Positions 17,061 through 26,100 are shown, numbered from the stretch's first letter. The stretch is 64,000 nt of DNA from Nocardioides sp. YR527 (GCF_900101045.1 NZ_FNFN01000002.1:682001-746000); one strand, 5' to 3'. Notes: generated by a model not told the origin, from the sequence alone. Numbers and translations are program-made.

Positions 17061-17152
17061 CAGTAGACGCCGCACATTCCGTCGATCGAGACCTCCTCGA
17101 TGAGGTCCTCGGTGGCGATGTCGGTCGGGTTCGACTCGTTCTGGGGTTCCAT
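17060..17152 (-). CDS. mftA: Mycofactocin precursor peptide
   Basis: A 30-residue peptide, too short for most gene callers. It begins MEPQNESNPTD and ends EEVSIDGMCGVY, the diagnostic IDGMCGVY C-terminus in which the final Val-Tyr becomes the redox core. The stop TGA is at 17060-17062 and is coupled to mftB. A GAGGAG ribosome binding site lies before the ATG at 17152. The 102 bp upstream, toward the lipoprotein gene, should carry the operon promoter and include GAGGTTGCTGC (minus strand, 17204-17214), which resembles the repeat in front of the aldehyde dehydrogenase. Confidence 0.96.
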   Translation of the reverse strand: MEPQNESNPTDIATEDLIEEVSIDGMCGVY

Positions 17153-17254
17153 CTGCTGCTCCTCTCACGGGGTGACCGTTCGCACGTTAATCACGGCGTG
17201 AGCGCAGCAACCTCCCCGATCGGAGAGTCTTGCGGGCAGGATCAGGGAGGAGAG

Positions 17255-18058
17255 TCAGCTCGTGGCGTACGTGACGATCTGCTGACCGAGCGGCGAGAGC
17301 CGGCCCTCCTCGACCACCAGCTCCCAGCCGTGCCCCGCCTCGGCGGGCACGAACTCCGAGGACGTGGTCTGCGCCAGCTCCCGGGCGGCGTCCGCCTCCT
17401 CGCCACCGTCGGTGTCCTCCGCGATGGCGATCAGACCCGGCGTGCTGATCGCGTCGGCGACCGAGGCGAGGTCGACACCGGCCCAGTTCGACGGCCCCGA
17501 CAGGTCGACCCAGCCGTCGACGTCCACACCGGCGGCGACGGCCCGCACCGTCTGGCTGCCTCCCATCGAGGCACCGACGAGCACGACCGGAGCGTCCGGC
17601 CACTGCTTCTCGACCTCGGCCAGCGCCGCCCGCACCTGCGGGACGGGATCGTCGGGATCCTCGATCCCGCACTCGGCCTTGCCATAGCCGCACTGGTCGT
17701 ACGAGAGGCCCGCGACGCCCTGGAGAGCCGCCAGGATCGCGAAGTCGCCCCAGCCGCAGCGGTCGCCGTCGGTCTGATGGAGCATCACCAGCACCGCCTC
17801 CGGATCCCGGCCCTGCGGAGGGGAGAAACGGATCGCCGGCAGCTCGAGCGCCGGCCCCGAGACCTGCGTCGGCTCCACGGCAGCATCGGTCTCCGGCAGG
17901 AAGCAGCCGCCGAGCTCGCCATCGATGTACGGCCCGTCGGTGGGCAGCAGCGGGCCCGACTCCTTCGCCTTCGCCGGGCCGGCGTCGTCGGCGCCGCAGC
18001 CTGCCAGCAACAGGCCGAGGATCGCCGCCCCGGCCGCTACGCCCTTCATGCTCCGCAT
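17255..18058 (-). CDS. Secreted lipoprotein, alpha/beta-hydrolase fold
   Basis: A 267-residue protein with a lipoprotein signal (AAILGLLLAGCG, lipobox Cys about residue 21), so it is probably anchored on the outer face of the membrane. The mature part looks like a dienelactone-hydrolase/esterase-type alpha/beta hydrolase: LVMLHQTDGDRCGW, the nucleophile elbow VGASMGGSQ and a late GHGWEL that would supply the catalytic His. The start is ATG at 18058 (an ATG three codons in is the alternative). It is divergent from a PadR gene with only 16 bp between start codons. The substrate is unknown. Confidence 0.8.
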   Translation of the reverse strand: MRSMKGVAAGAAILGLLLAGCGADDAGPAKAKESGPLLPTDGPYIDGELGGCFLPETDAAVEPTQVSGPALELPAIRFSPPQGRDPEAVLVMLHQTDGDRCGWGDFAILAALQGVAGLSYDQCGYGKAECGIEDPDDPVPQVRAALAEVEKQWPDAPVVLVGASMGGSQTVRAVAAGVDVDGWVDLSGPSNWAGVDLASVADAISTPGLIAIAEDTDGGEEADAARELAQTTSSEFVPAEAGHGWELVVEEGRLSPLGQQIVTYATS

Positions 18059-18076
18059 ATGTCAATATTGACATAT
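18057..18076. promoter_or_regulatory. Perfect 20-bp palindrome spanning both start codons of a divergent PadR/lipoprotein pair
   Basis: The sequence ATATGTCAATATTGACATAT is its own reverse complement and covers the ATG of the lipoprotein gene (18056-18058) on one side and the ATG of the PadR gene (18075-18077) on the other. The ATGTnnnnnnnACAT-like core resembles PadR-family operators. With 16 bp between starts there is no room for leaders, so both transcripts are probably leaderless, with CAATAT-type -10 elements inside the palindrome. Autoregulation by the PadR protein is inference. Confidence 0.75.
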
Positions 18077-18665
18077 GAACGACTCCGGGGTGACCACTTC
18101 CAACCTCGGCTTCGCGATCCTCGGCCTGCTGGCACGACGGGCGAGCACCGGCTACGAGGTCGCGCAGCGGATGCGGCAGCCGATCGGCTACTTCTGGACC
18201 GCCCGCCACTCCCAGATCTACCCGGAGCTGAACCGCCTCGACGCCGCCGGACTGGTCGAGCACGAGGTCATCGAGGGCGCCGGTCCCCGGCCGACGAAGC
18301 GCTACCGGATCACCGAGCCCGGTCGGGACGCGCTCGCGGCATGGGTCGTCGGCGACCTCGAGCCCCAGCCGGTCCGTGACCTGGAGATTCTCCGACTGTG
18401 GTCCATCTGGACCGTCGAGCCCGACGCCGCCGACGACCTGGTCAGCCGGCTCGAAGCGACCCACCAGGGCGTACTCGACCGCTACCTCGAGGAGCTGGCC
18501 GAGATCTCCGACCGCCCCGGCGTCCGCGATCCGTCGAACCCGCTGTTCGCCACGTGGATCACGCTCGAAGGAGGCATCCGGTCACGGCGTACGGCACTGG
18601 AGTGGTGCGCCTGGATGCGCACCGAGTTCGCGGCCGCCGAGCGACCCGGGCAGCCCGGGACCTGA
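18075..18665 (+). CDS. PadR-family transcriptional regulator
   Basis: A 196-residue PadR regulator with an N-terminal winged helix (LGFAILGLLARRASTGYEVAQ, then HSQIYPELNRLDAAGLVEHEV and a beta-wing GPRPTKRYRITEPGRDAL) and a C-terminal helical dimerisation domain. The start ATG at 18075 lies inside the palindrome at 18057-18076. There is no ribosome binding site, consistent with a leaderless message. It probably represses itself and the divergent lipoprotein hydrolase. It converges directly on the metallo-hydrolase gene, with the two stop codons abutting. Confidence 0.92.
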   Translation: MNDSGVTTSNLGFAILGLLARRASTGYEVAQRMRQPIGYFWTARHSQIYPELNRLDAAGLVEHEVIEGAGPRPTKRYRITEPGRDALAAWVVGDLEPQPVRDLEILRLWSIWTVEPDAADDLVSRLEATHQGVLDRYLEELAEISDRPGVRDPSNPLFATWITLEGGIRSRRTALEWCAWMRTEFAAAERPGQPGT

Positions 18666-19274
18666 TCAGCCCAGCCCGGAGATCTCGGCGGCGATCGTGG
18701 TGTCGTCGCCGTGCCCGGTGTGGACGATCGTCTCGCCGGGAAGCGTGAACAGCTTGGCCCGGATCGACGACTCGATGGTGGGCCGGTCGCTGAAGGAGCG
18801 TCCGGTCGCCCCGGGACCGCCCTGGAACAGGGTGTCGCCGGTGAAGACGCACCCCAGCGACGGCACCGACAGACAGACCGCACCCGGCGCGTGACCGGGC
18901 GTGTGCAGCACGGTCACCTCGGTGTCGCCGACGCCGATGACCTGGCCGTCGGAGAGGTCGGCGTCCCACAGCTCGTCGGGGTGGGTGAGCTCCCACAGCG
19001 GCCGGTCGTCGGGATGGAGCAGGATCGGAGCCCGGACGGCCTCCCGCAACGCCGGCGCCACGCGTACGTGGTCATCGTGGGCGTGGGTGCAGACGATCGC
19101 CTTCACCCGGCGACCGTCCACCACGGCCAAGATGTCCTCCACCGAGTGCGGTGCGTCGATGACCAGGCACTCCTGGTCGTCGCCGATCACCCAGACGTTG
19201 TTGTCCACCTGGTGCGTCTCGCCGTCGAGGCTGAAGGTGCCGCTGGTGACGCCGTGGTCCACACGTACGGCCAT
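18666..19274 (-). CDS. Metallo-beta-lactamase-fold hydrolase, mycothiol/formaldehyde-linked
   Basis: A 202-residue MBL-fold hydrolase of the glyoxalase-II-like type. The metal motif THAHDDH is present, followed by LHTPGHAPGAVCL, FTGDTLF and a C-terminal TGHGDDT. The ATG at 19274 shares one base with the stop of mscR (TGATG), so the two are coupled. This gene pair is common in actinobacteria. A role in hydrolysing S-formylmycothiol, the product of MscR, is plausible but unproven; other thioester substrates are possible. Confidence 0.85.
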   Translation of the reverse strand: MAVRVDHGVTSGTFSLDGETHQVDNNVWVIGDDQECLVIDAPHSVEDILAVVDGRRVKAIVCTHAHDDHVRVAPALREAVRAPILLHPDDRPLWELTHPDELWDADLSDGQVIGVGDTEVTVLHTPGHAPGAVCLSVPSLGCVFTGDTLFQGGPGATGRSFSDRPTIESSIRAKLFTLPGETIVHTGHGDDTTIAAEISGLG

Positions 19275-20374
19275 CAGAGCACCACCACCGAGCGCAGCAC
19301 TTCGCCACGGTGCATCTTCTCGAAGGCGGCCTCGATGTCGCCGATCCCGATCTCCTCGCTGACGAAGGCGTCCAGGTCGAGACGGCCCTGACGATAGAGG
19401 TCGACCAGCATCGGGAAGTCGCGGCTGGGGAGACAGTCGCCGTACCAGCTGGACTTGAGCGAGCCACCGCGTCCGAAGACGTCGATGAGCGGGATCTCGG
19501 GCACCGCCATGTCGGGCGTGGGCACGCCGACGAGCACGACCGTGCCCGCCAGGTCGCGGGCGTAGAAGGCCTGCTTCCAGGTCTCCGGGCGACCGACCGC
19601 CTCGATGACGATGTCGGCACCTTCGGCTCCTTCGTACGTCCCCGAGCAGATCCGCCGGATCTTCTCGACCGGATCGGTCTGCGAGGAGTCCACGGTGTGC
19701 GTCGCACCCATGGCCGCGGCGCGCTCGAGCTTCTTGGCGTCGATGTCGACGGCGATGACCGGGCTCGACCCGGCCAGCACCGCGCCGGCGATCGCTGCCA
19801 CGCCGACGCCACCGCACCCGATGACGGCCACCGACCTGCCGCGGGTCGCGCCGCCGGTGTTGATGGCGGCACCGATACCGGCCATCACGCCACAGCCGAG
19901 CAGGCCGACGGCCGCGGGCCGGGCCTCCGGGTCGACCTTCGTGCACTGACCCGCCGCGACCAGCGTCTTCTCCGCGAAGGCGCCGATGCCCAGCGCGGGC
20001 GAGAGCTCCGTGCCGTCCTCGAGCGTCATCTTCTGGGTGGCGTTGAACGTGGCGAAGCAGTACTGCGGCTCACCGCGGTTGCAGGCCCGGCAGCTGCCGC
20101 AGACCGCGCGCCAGTTGAGCACCACGAAGTCGCCCGGCGCCACGTCGGTCACGTCGGGACCCACCGCCTCGACCACCCCCGCGGCCTCGTGACCCAGCAG
20201 GAACGGGAACTCGTCGTTGATCCCGCCCTCCCGGTAGTGCAGGTCGGTGTGGCACACCCCGCACGACTGGATCTTCACCACCGCCTCACCCGGTCCTGGT
20301 TCGGGAACGTTGATCGTCACGACCTCGGTGGGCGCACCCTTGGCACGGGCGATGACGGCCTTGACCTGCTGCAT
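19274..20374 (-). CDS. mscR: S-(hydroxymethyl)mycothiol dehydrogenase (mycothiol-dependent formaldehyde dehydrogenase)
   Basis: A 366-residue zinc-type alcohol dehydrogenase. It has the catalytic-zinc region [15 protein letters not shown]...LGHEAAG, the structural-zinc cysteines [15 protein letters not shown], the Rossmann motif [15 protein letters not shown] and a late [14 protein letters not shown] that fits the MscR/AdhE2 branch. It oxidises the formaldehyde-mycothiol adduct with NAD. The start, ATG at 20374, follows a GAGAGGAGAG-like site. It is 107 bp downstream of gcoB on the same strand, so it is either in the gco operon or has its own promoter in that gap. It would remove formaldehyde produced by GcoA and by the methanol dehydrogenase. 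Confidence 0.92.
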   Translation of the reverse strand: MQQVKAVIARAKGAPTEVVTINVPEPGPGEAVVKIQSCGVCHTDLHYREGGINDEFPFLLGHEAAGVVEAVGPDVTDVAPGDFVVLNWRAVCGSCRACNRGEPQYCFATFNATQKMTLEDGTELSPALGIGAFAEKTLVAAGQCTKVDPEARPAAVGLLGCGVMAGIGAAINTGGATRGRSVAVIGCGGVGVAAIAGAVLAGSSPVIAVDIDAKKLERAAAMGATHTVDSSQTDPVEKIRRICSGTYEGAEGADIVIEAVGRPETWKQAFYARDLAGTVVLVGVPTPDMAVPEIPLIDVFGRGGSLKSSWYGDCLPSRDFPMLVDLYRQGRLDLDAFVSEEIGIGDIEAAFEKMHRGEVLRSVVVL

Positions 20375-20481
20375 CTCTCTCCTCTCGGGGCACCGGAGGC
20401 TTCCGGTCGCTCCCCCGTTCATCCTGGGGGTTCGTGATATATCTGAGCAAGGGCCGATCTCGGCGTCCGGGCTTCCCCGGG

Positions 20482-21504
20482 TCAGGCGCCCGGCCCGCGC
20501 CTGTCGGCCGGCTCGAACTTCTCCCGGTGGATGAGCCGCGGCGCCATCCGGCGCCGCTTGAACGCCTTGACCCCGGCCTCGACCAGCGCCGGCGAGCCAC
20601 ACAGCCACCCGGACCAGCCCCGGGCGCTGGCGATGTCCTCCACGAATACGTCGGGCGCGTAGCCGCTACGGTGGCCCGGTGCAGACTCCCGGGAGAGCAC
20701 GGTGACGACACTGAAGCCCGGGTACGTCCCGGCCAGCTCCGTGAGCCGGTCGGTGTCGTAGAGGTCCGCCTCGGTTCGTACGCCGTGGTAGAGCACCATC
20801 ACCCGGTCCGGGTGGCGTTCGAGCGCAGTGCGGGCGATGCCGAGCAGGGGCGCCAGCCCGGTGCCACCGCCGATGAGCACCATCGGCTCGCCCGCGTCCT
20901 GGTCCATGTCCGGGACGTGGAAGTCGCCCAGCGGGCCGCGCACCTCGACCCGGTCGCCGACCGACACCGGCCCGAAGAGCCAGTCGCTGGCCACGCCGCC
21001 GGGGACGCGGCGTACGTGGAGCTCGAGGACCTTGTCCTCCTGGGCCGTGTTGGCGAGCGAGTACTGGCGCCGCTTTGAGGTGCCGGGGACCAGCACCTCG
21101 ACGTACTGTCCCGCCGAGAACGCGAGCGGCTCCTCGAGTCCGAACCGGACGCGCCGGGTGTCGTGGGCCACGTCCTCGACGTCGACGACGGTGGCGGTGA
21201 GGTCACGGAGCAGGTGGGTGGCGCGACCCGTCTCCGTGCCACGCAGCGCGACCTCGGTGTCCTCGAGCGGCCGGGCCTGGCACGCCAGCGCCAGACCGCT
21301 CGCGCGCTCGTCCGCGGTCAGCGTCTCGAGCGGCGAGTCGCGGTGGTCGACGTCGCCGCACAGGACCTGCAGCTTGCAGGTGCCGCAGGTGCCCTGGTTG
21401 CACGAGTTGGGCATCCACACGCCGGCGCGGAGGAACGCCTCCAGGATCGACTGGTCCTCGGCACACTCGACGCGGCGGCCGGAGACACTGATCGCGGCGG
21501 GCAT
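20482..21504 (-). CDS. gcoB: Aromatic O-demethylase reductase
   Basis: A 340-residue three-domain reductase. An N-terminal plant-type 2Fe-2S ferredoxin has Cys35, Cys40, Cys43 and Cys75 (C-x4-C-x2-C-x31-C); an FAD domain has RQYSL (146-150); an NAD domain has [14 protein letters not shown] and a terminal FLCGSP-like motif ([12 protein letters not shown]). This fused layout is that of GcoB, which feeds electrons from NADH to the P450 GcoA. It starts three bases after gcoA ends, leaving no doubt about the pairing. Confidence 0.92.
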   Translation of the reverse strand: MPAAISVSGRRVECAEDQSILEAFLRAGVWMPNSCNQGTCGTCKLQVLCGDVDHRDSPLETLTADERASGLALACQARPLEDTEVALRGTETGRATHLLRDLTATVVDVEDVAHDTRRVRFGLEEPLAFSAGQYVEVLVPGTSKRRQYSLANTAQEDKVLELHVRRVPGGVASDWLFGPVSVGDRVEVRGPLGDFHVPDMDQDAGEPMVLIGGGTGLAPLLGIARTALERHPDRVMVLYHGVRTEADLYDTDRLTELAGTYPGFSVVTVLSRESAPGHRSGYAPDVFVEDIASARGWSGWLCGSPALVEAGVKAFKRRRMAPRLIHREKFEPADRRGPGA

Positions 21505-21507
21505 CGC

Positions 21508-22740
21508 TCAGACCTCCCAGGTGCCGTGCAGGCTGGTGGGGCCGCGGAATCCCCAGCCCCAGAACTCGACGCCCTCGCCGGTGTCGCGCTCCAGGTTGGG
21601 GATCGCCTCGAAGAGCTCCTCGAGCCCGATCCGCATCACCTGGTTGGCGTAGTAGATGCCGGCGCACGCGTGGTTCCCGGCTCCGAATGCGAGGTGCGGC
21701 AGCGGCGGCCGGTGCAGGTCGTACGCCGTGGGCGCATCGTATGTGCCGGAGTCGTGGTTCGCGGAGCCGTAGGAGAGGATCACCGGCGTCCCGGCGGGCA
21801 GGTCGACACCGGCGACGGTGACCGGCTTGGTGCTGATCCGCGCGGTCGCCGACCAGATCGGCGAGGTCCAGCGCATGCCCTCGGAGATCGCCCGCGGCAG
21901 GAGCGAGGGGTCGTCGACGACCTCCTCCATCTGCTCGGGACGGCTGAAGAGTCCGACCAGCGTCGAGGCCATCCCGTGGCCGGGCTCCTGCATCGCACCG
22001 AGCAGGTAGACGTAGATGGTGGGGTAGATGTACGCGCGGTCGCGGGTCTTCCCCGGCGGCATGCCATCGTGGAGCCAGTGGGAGATCGCGGTGTTCTCGG
22101 GGTGCTCGATCCACCGGTCGATCAGCGGGTCGACGACGGCCTGGATCTCGGCCCTGGCCTCGTCACCGGGGGTGAACCCGTCGGGATTGGTGAACTCCCC
22201 GTTCTCATCGACCGCGGCGTTGGTGAACGAGACGCTCAGCTTGTGGAACCACTCGCGGAGCTTGTCGGAGGAGACCGACTGCAGTCCCAGCAGATCGCCG
22301 AGCGAGCGTACGGAGACGGGTTCGCAGTACTCCGCGACCAGCTCGGCGCGGCCGCGGTCCTCGAACTGCTCGACGTAGTTCCGGGCGATCGGACGGACCA
22401 GGTCGTCCACCCAGCTGTCGACCTCGACCGGCTGGAGCTGGGGCTCGACCATGCCGCGCAGGTCGGCATGGATGTCGCCGTTGACGCCGATGATCGCCGG
22501 GTGCCCGAACGTACGTCCGCCTGCCGGGGTGATCACCGCCTCGAAGTCGGGGCTGGTGGCGACCTCGCGGCAGATCTCCGCGGTGGAGGCGACATAGGAG
22601 CCGAGCACCGGGACGAAGGCGAGCGGCGCCTCGCTGCGCAGGCGCTCATAGGTCGGGTAGGGGTTCCGCTCGAGCTCGGTCATCGTCACCTCGTCGAGCC
22701 AGGAGAGGTCCTGCTTGCCGGGTTGCTGCGTGGTCGTCAT
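21508..22740 (-). CDS. gcoA: Guaiacol-type aromatic O-demethylase cytochrome P450 (CYP255A)
   Basis: A 410-residue P450 that closely matches GcoA of Amycolatopsis as I recall it. The heme loop is [10 protein letters not shown] with Cys359. The I-helix carries the unusual [11 protein letters not shown] in place of the common AGxDT. The three phenylalanines known to line the guaiacol pocket (75, 169, 395 in Amycolatopsis) are present at 78, 172 and 398, a constant offset of three, and the protein ends [13 protein letters not shown]. GcoA removes the methyl group of guaiacol and relatives as formaldehyde, leaving catechol. ATG at 22740 follows GAGGAG. It is divergent from an AraC-type regulator; gcoB follows. 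Confidence 0.94.
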   Translation of the reverse strand: MTTTQQPGKQDLSWLDEVTMTELERNPYPTYERLRSEAPLAFVPVLGSYVASTAEICREVATSPDFEAVITPAGGRTFGHPAIIGVNGDIHADLRGMVEPQLQPVEVDSWVDDLVRPIARNYVEQFEDRGRAELVAEYCEPVSVRSLGDLLGLQSVSSDKLREWFHKLSVSFTNAAVDENGEFTNPDGFTPGDEARAEIQAVVDPLIDRWIEHPENTAISHWLHDGMPPGKTRDRAYIYPTIYVYLLGAMQEPGHGMASTLVGLFSRPEQMEEVVDDPSLLPRAISEGMRWTSPIWSATARISTKPVTVAGVDLPAGTPVILSYGSANHDSGTYDAPTAYDLHRPPLPHLAFGAGNHACAGIYYANQVMRIGLEELFEAIPNLERDTGEGVEFWGWGFRGPTSLHGTWEV

Positions 22741-22880
22741 GGGTGCTCCTCGGGGAGTGGGAGGTTCCGAACAGGAGTCGAAAGTAGGTCGGTCCTCGCA
22801 CCCCGGCGACACGGATTGCGCGGGTTCGGCACCCTGAACGCGACCAATTTGTGACGCTCGTCTCAGGTACGCTCTGCGGC
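22741..22880. promoter_or_regulatory. Divergent gcoA / AraC-regulator promoter region
   Basis: These 140 bp separate the two start codons and must hold both promoters and the regulator's binding site. I see no clear inverted repeat. AraC/XylS proteins bind direct repeats, and none stands out by eye. The region is assigned by position only. Confidence 0.4.
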
Positions 22881-23816
22881 ATGTCCGGTCGTACGCGAGC
22901 CGCTCCCAGGGACTGGGGGCAGGCCTCGCGCGTCGTGGCCCAGGCATACTTCCCTCACCAGCTCCGGCCGGTCGGCGGCGCTCACGAGCCGCGGCTCACG
23001 CTGCGTACGCTGGACCTCGGGCCGGTCCTGATCGGCCACGTCGGCTGGGGCGCGGACGTCGCGATCGAGTGCGACTACCCGAGCGCGTACGAGGTGAACA
23101 TGCCGATCACCGGCCACCTGGAGAGCCGCGGCCGGTTCGGCGAGCTCACCTCGGTGGTCGGCCAGGGCACCGTCTTCCGGGCCGACACCCCGTCCCTGAT
23201 CAGCCACTGGGACGCGACCTGCACCGTGCTCGGCGTGAAGTTCGACAGCGACTGGCTGGAGGTCGAGACCGAGCGGATCCTGGGCACCGACCGCGTCAAC
23301 ACCCGCGCACTCCTCCCGGAGCAGCTGTCGCTGGAGTCCGGCCGCGGTCGCGCCTGGCATCACCTGATCACCAGCCTGGCCGCCAACCTGCGCGACCCGG
23401 ACCTCTTCGCCGACAGTGAGCTCGTACGCCGCCAGCTCGCCGGCGCGGTCGCCGCGGGCCTGATGGAGATGTGCTGCCCCGACGGCGGCGTCACCGCGGC
23501 CGCCCAGCCGCGGACGATCCGACGCGTGGTCGAGGCCCTCCACGACGACCCCGCCCGGGCCTGGACCGCCGCCGACATGGCCGCCCTCGCCGGCACCAGC
23601 GTCCGCCGGCTGCAGGAGGGATTCCAGCAGTGGCTGGGTAGCGCGCCCTCCCAGTATCTCCTCGACATCAGGCTCCAGCGCGCCCACGCCGACCTCACCA
23701 CCGACCCCGGCCTCAGCGTCGGCGACGTCGCCGCGCGCTGGGGCTTCTCCTCCGCGAGCCGCTTCGCCGCCGCCCATCGCCGCAGGTACGGCACCGCGCC
23801 GTCGGCCGCCCGCTGA
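22881..23816 (+). CDS. gcoR: AraC-family regulator of the gco operon
   Basis: A 311-residue AraC/XylS regulator. The N-terminal domain resembles the AraC-binding-like ligand domain (residues about 30-190, [25 protein letters not shown]). The C-terminal double helix-turn-helix runs from about 205 ([22 protein letters not shown]) through [23 protein letters not shown] to [26 protein letters not shown] at 22881 is preferred over GTG at 22851, which would add ten unlikely residues. Divergent position to gcoA suggests control by guaiacol or a related methoxyaromatic. The symbol is by position, not proven. Confidence 0.85.
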   Translation: MSGRTRAAPRDWGQASRVVAQAYFPHQLRPVGGAHEPRLTLRTLDLGPVLIGHVGWGADVAIECDYPSAYEVNMPITGHLESRGRFGELTSVVGQGTVFRADTPSLISHWDATCTVLGVKFDSDWLEVETERILGTDRVNTRALLPEQLSLESGRGRAWHHLITSLAANLRDPDLFADSELVRRQLAGAVAAGLMEMCCPDGGVTAAAQPRTIRRVVEALHDDPARAWTAADMAALAGTSVRRLQEGFQQWLGSAPSQYLLDIRLQRAHADLTTDPGLSVGDVAARWGFSSASRFAAAHRRRYGTAPSAAR

Positions 23817-23830
23817 CGGGTCCAGCTGGT

Positions 23831-24370
23831 CTAGCTGCTCGGCGGCATCACGAGGAACCGCTCCAGCTGGCGACGCTCTGCTTCTACGTCGTCGCCGGGG
23901 CTGATGAGGAACGACAGGATGATGCGCAGGACCCAGTCGGCGAGGTCGGGGTCGGCTGCGCCGGAGGCGAGATAGCTCTCCGCGGATCCGCGGATGATCG
24001 GGGAGTCGTGGAGCACCTCGCGCAACAGAGTGCTGTCACCGGCGTACCAGGCGGCGAGGTGGGGGCGCTCGCGCACGGCAGCGAGGCAGGAGATCACGGC
24101 CTCGACCACGCGACGGCGGGGATCAGACACATCGGTCGTCGCCTCGGCGACCTGCTTGGTGATGAGCCGCGCCTCGCGATGGGCGAAGGCGTGGATCAGC
24201 GCCTGCCGGTTCTCGAAGTAGCGATACAGGGTCGCCCGCGAGCAGCCGGCCGCGCGCGCCACCTCGTCCATGCCCGGCTTGTCGACGCCGCGCTCCACGA
24301 AGAGCTCGCCCGCGGCGTCGAGGATCCGTTCGGCGGCGAGCTCGGTCCGCTCCGCCTCCAGCCAGCTCAT
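23831..24370 (-). CDS. TetR-family regulator
   Basis: A 179-residue TetR regulator. The N-terminal helix-turn-helix reads ERILDAAGELFVERG...MDEVARAAGCSRATLYRYFENRQAL; the rest is a helical ligand domain. ATG at 24370 overlaps the stop of the upstream P450 gene by four bases (ATGA), so regulator and P450 are one transcript and the regulator probably controls it. A longer open frame would run into the P450 gene and was rejected. It is unlikely to be the mycofactocin regulator MftR, being far from mftA and linked to a different gene. Confidence 0.9.
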   Translation of the reverse strand: MSWLEAERTELAAERILDAAGELFVERGVDKPGMDEVARAAGCSRATLYRYFENRQALIHAFAHREARLITKQVAEATTDVSDPRRRVVEAVISCLAAVRERPHLAAWYAGDSTLLREVLHDSPIIRGSAESYLASGAADPDLADWVLRIILSFLISPGDDVEAERRQLERFLVMPPSS

Positions 24371-25560
24371 CCGCCGACCTCGACGTCGAGACGGACGGGC
24401 CTGCGTACGTAGCTCCCCGGCGCCCATCGCAGGGAGTCGTGGTCGACGGTGAAGGACGGCATCCGGGTGAGTATCTCGGTGAGCGTCACCCGGCCCATCA
24501 TCCGGGCGGCCGCAGCACCGAGGCAGTGATGCGCCCCGTGGGCGAAGGTCAGGATCTGACGCGGCCGGCGGGTGACGTCGAGCTCCTCGGCGTCGGCGCC
24601 GAAGGCGCGCGGATCCCGGTTCGCGGCGGCGTAGCAGAGCAGTACCTTCTTGCCCGCAGGAACGGGGACGTCGTGGATCGTGACGTCGCGGGTGGTGGTC
24701 CGGGCGAGCCCCTGCACGGGCGAGGTGAGCCGCAGCAGCTCCTCGACGGCGGCCGGGACGTCCTGCAGCGCGAGCTCGCGCTGGTCGGGGCGGTCGGCCA
24801 GCAGCGGCAGTCCGCCACCCAGCAGCCCGGTCGTCGTGTCGTTGCCGCCCGCGACCATGGTGAAGGCGAACGCGAGCACCCGCAGCAGCCCGGCGTCGTC
24901 GTCGGCCTCCCCGGCGGCGACGAGATGGGAGACGGTGTCGTCACCGGGCTCGCGCCGGCGTCGCTCGATCAGCTCGGCGAAGTAGCCCATGAGCTCGGCG
25001 GCGGCACCGGCGCCGATGCTCTCGTCCTGCGCCGCGTTGGCCGTCACGATCGCGTCGGTCCACACGTCGAAGCGACCCCAGTCCGCCTCGGGGACCCCGA
25101 GATAGTGGGCCACGACCATGCTCGGCAGCGGCTTGAACAGCTCCTCGACGATGTCGCCACCACCGGCCGCCCGGAGCCGCTCGACCCGCTCGACGACGAA
25201 CCGGGTGACCCGAGGAGTCACGTCCTCGACCTGCTTCGGCGTGAACCCGCGGTTCACCAGCTTCCGAAACGCCGTGTGGGCGGGCGGATCGGTCATGACC
25301 ATCGGCGGGTTGTCGGCCAGCCCGATCCGCTCGAGCTCGTCATGAGCCGTCGTCAGCCCGCCGGTCGAGCTGAACGTGTCGTGGTCGCGCACCGCCGTGT
25401 AGACGTCGTCGTGCCTGGTCAGGACCCAGTAGTCGCCTCGAGCGACGTGGTGGACCGGCTCGTGCTCGCGCAGCGCGGCGTACATCGGCCACGGGTCGGC
25501 CCAGGAGGGCCCGGTCGGAGGGACGTACGCGGCGATCCCATGAGACACATCGCTTGTCAT
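24367..25560 (-). CDS. Cytochrome P450 (second, stand-alone)
   Basis: A 397-residue soluble bacterial P450. The I-helix is VAGGNDTTT, the ExxR region EELLRLTSPV, the heme loop FAHGAHHCLGAAAAR with the ligand Cys. It has no adjacent ferredoxin or reductase, so it must borrow electron partners from elsewhere. The TetR gene overlaps its stop. The short inverted repeat GTCTGTAAGAC (minus strand, 25561-25571) directly abuts the ATG and could be the TetR site. It differs clearly from GcoA (canonical I-helix). The substrate is unknown; the TDPPAHTAFRKLVNRGFTPKQV segment is general for terpenoid or steroid-type bacterial P450s. Confidence 0.9.
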   Translation of the reverse strand: MTSDVSHGIAAYVPPTGPSWADPWPMYAALREHEPVHHVARGDYWVLTRHDDVYTAVRDHDTFSSTGGLTTAHDELERIGLADNPPMVMTDPPAHTAFRKLVNRGFTPKQVEDVTPRVTRFVVERVERLRAAGGGDIVEELFKPLPSMVVAHYLGVPEADWGRFDVWTDAIVTANAAQDESIGAGAAAELMGYFAELIERRRREPGDDTVSHLVAAGEADDDAGLLRVLAFAFTMVAGGNDTTTGLLGGGLPLLADRPDQRELALQDVPAAVEELLRLTSPVQGLARTTTRDVTIHDVPVPAGKKVLLCYAAANRDPRAFGADAEELDVTRRPRQILTFAHGAHHCLGAAAARMMGRVTLTEILTRMPSFTVDHDSLRWAPGSYVRRPVRLDVEVGG

Positions 25561-25592
25561 GTCTTACAGACTCAACACGCTCGCATCATTTG

Positions 25593-26045
25593 TCAATGGC
25601 TGGGTCCGGCCACCATGACGCCATGACGCTCGGTGACCGACAGGATCGCGGCCATCGATTCGGCCGCCGGGAGGTCAGCGGCGACGGAGGCGGCGAAGTC
25701 GGCGAAGAACCGGCCGGCGCCGTCGCCGGTGGTGATCGCGAGGGCGCGGGCGGAGTCGCCGACGACCTCGAAGGTGCCGGGGGTCCCCGCCGGGAAGACG
25801 ACCAGCCCGCCGGGCTCGACGTCATAGGCGGTGCCGTCGACATACGCCGTGACGCGGCCCTCGAGCAGGTACAGCACGCCGCTCCACGGCGAGACGTGCG
25901 GCGGCGTCATCGGGGCGGCCGGTGCGATCACCTCGAAGATCTCGAACGCCCCATGGGCATCCTTGACCGCGGCCTTCGCGATGTGGTCGCCGTCGATCAT
26001 CGGGCTGTGCTGGCCCTCCTCGGGCCGTACGTAGGTGGTGCTCAT
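25593..26045 (-). CDS. Cupin-domain protein
   Basis: A 150-residue single-domain cupin. A conserved metal-site stretch TPPHVSPWSGVLYLLEGRVTAY and the second motif PGGLVVFPAGTPGTFEV are visible, though the first motif has fewer metal ligands than a classic cupin (one His, no clear second). ATG at 26045 is preceded by AAGGAGGAGTC. It stands between the second P450 gene and the broken LuxR gene. The role is unknown: sugar or small-molecule binding, or an isomerase or dioxygenase. Confidence 0.8.
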   Translation of the reverse strand: MSTTYVRPEEGQHSPMIDGDHIAKAAVKDAHGAFEIFEVIAPAAPMTPPHVSPWSGVLYLLEGRVTAYVDGTAYDVEPGGLVVFPAGTPGTFEVVGDSARALAITTGDGAGRFFADFAASVAADLPAAESMAAILSVTERHGVMVAGPSH

Positions 26046-26100
26046 GACTCCTCCTTCGGTCGGATGAGTCTCAGCATCAGCCGCCTGAACGGGCACGGAG

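Noticed and set aside
21508..22740. P450 as a ThcB/EthB (thiocarbamate or ether) system
   Set aside because: The fused 2Fe-2S/FAD reductase partner, the QEPGH I-helix and the three pocket phenylalanines fit GcoA; the Thc and Eth systems use separate ferredoxins.
23831..24370. TetR protein as the mycofactocin regulator MftR
   Set aside because: It overlaps the second P450 gene and is almost 7 kb from mftA, so it more likely controls the P450.
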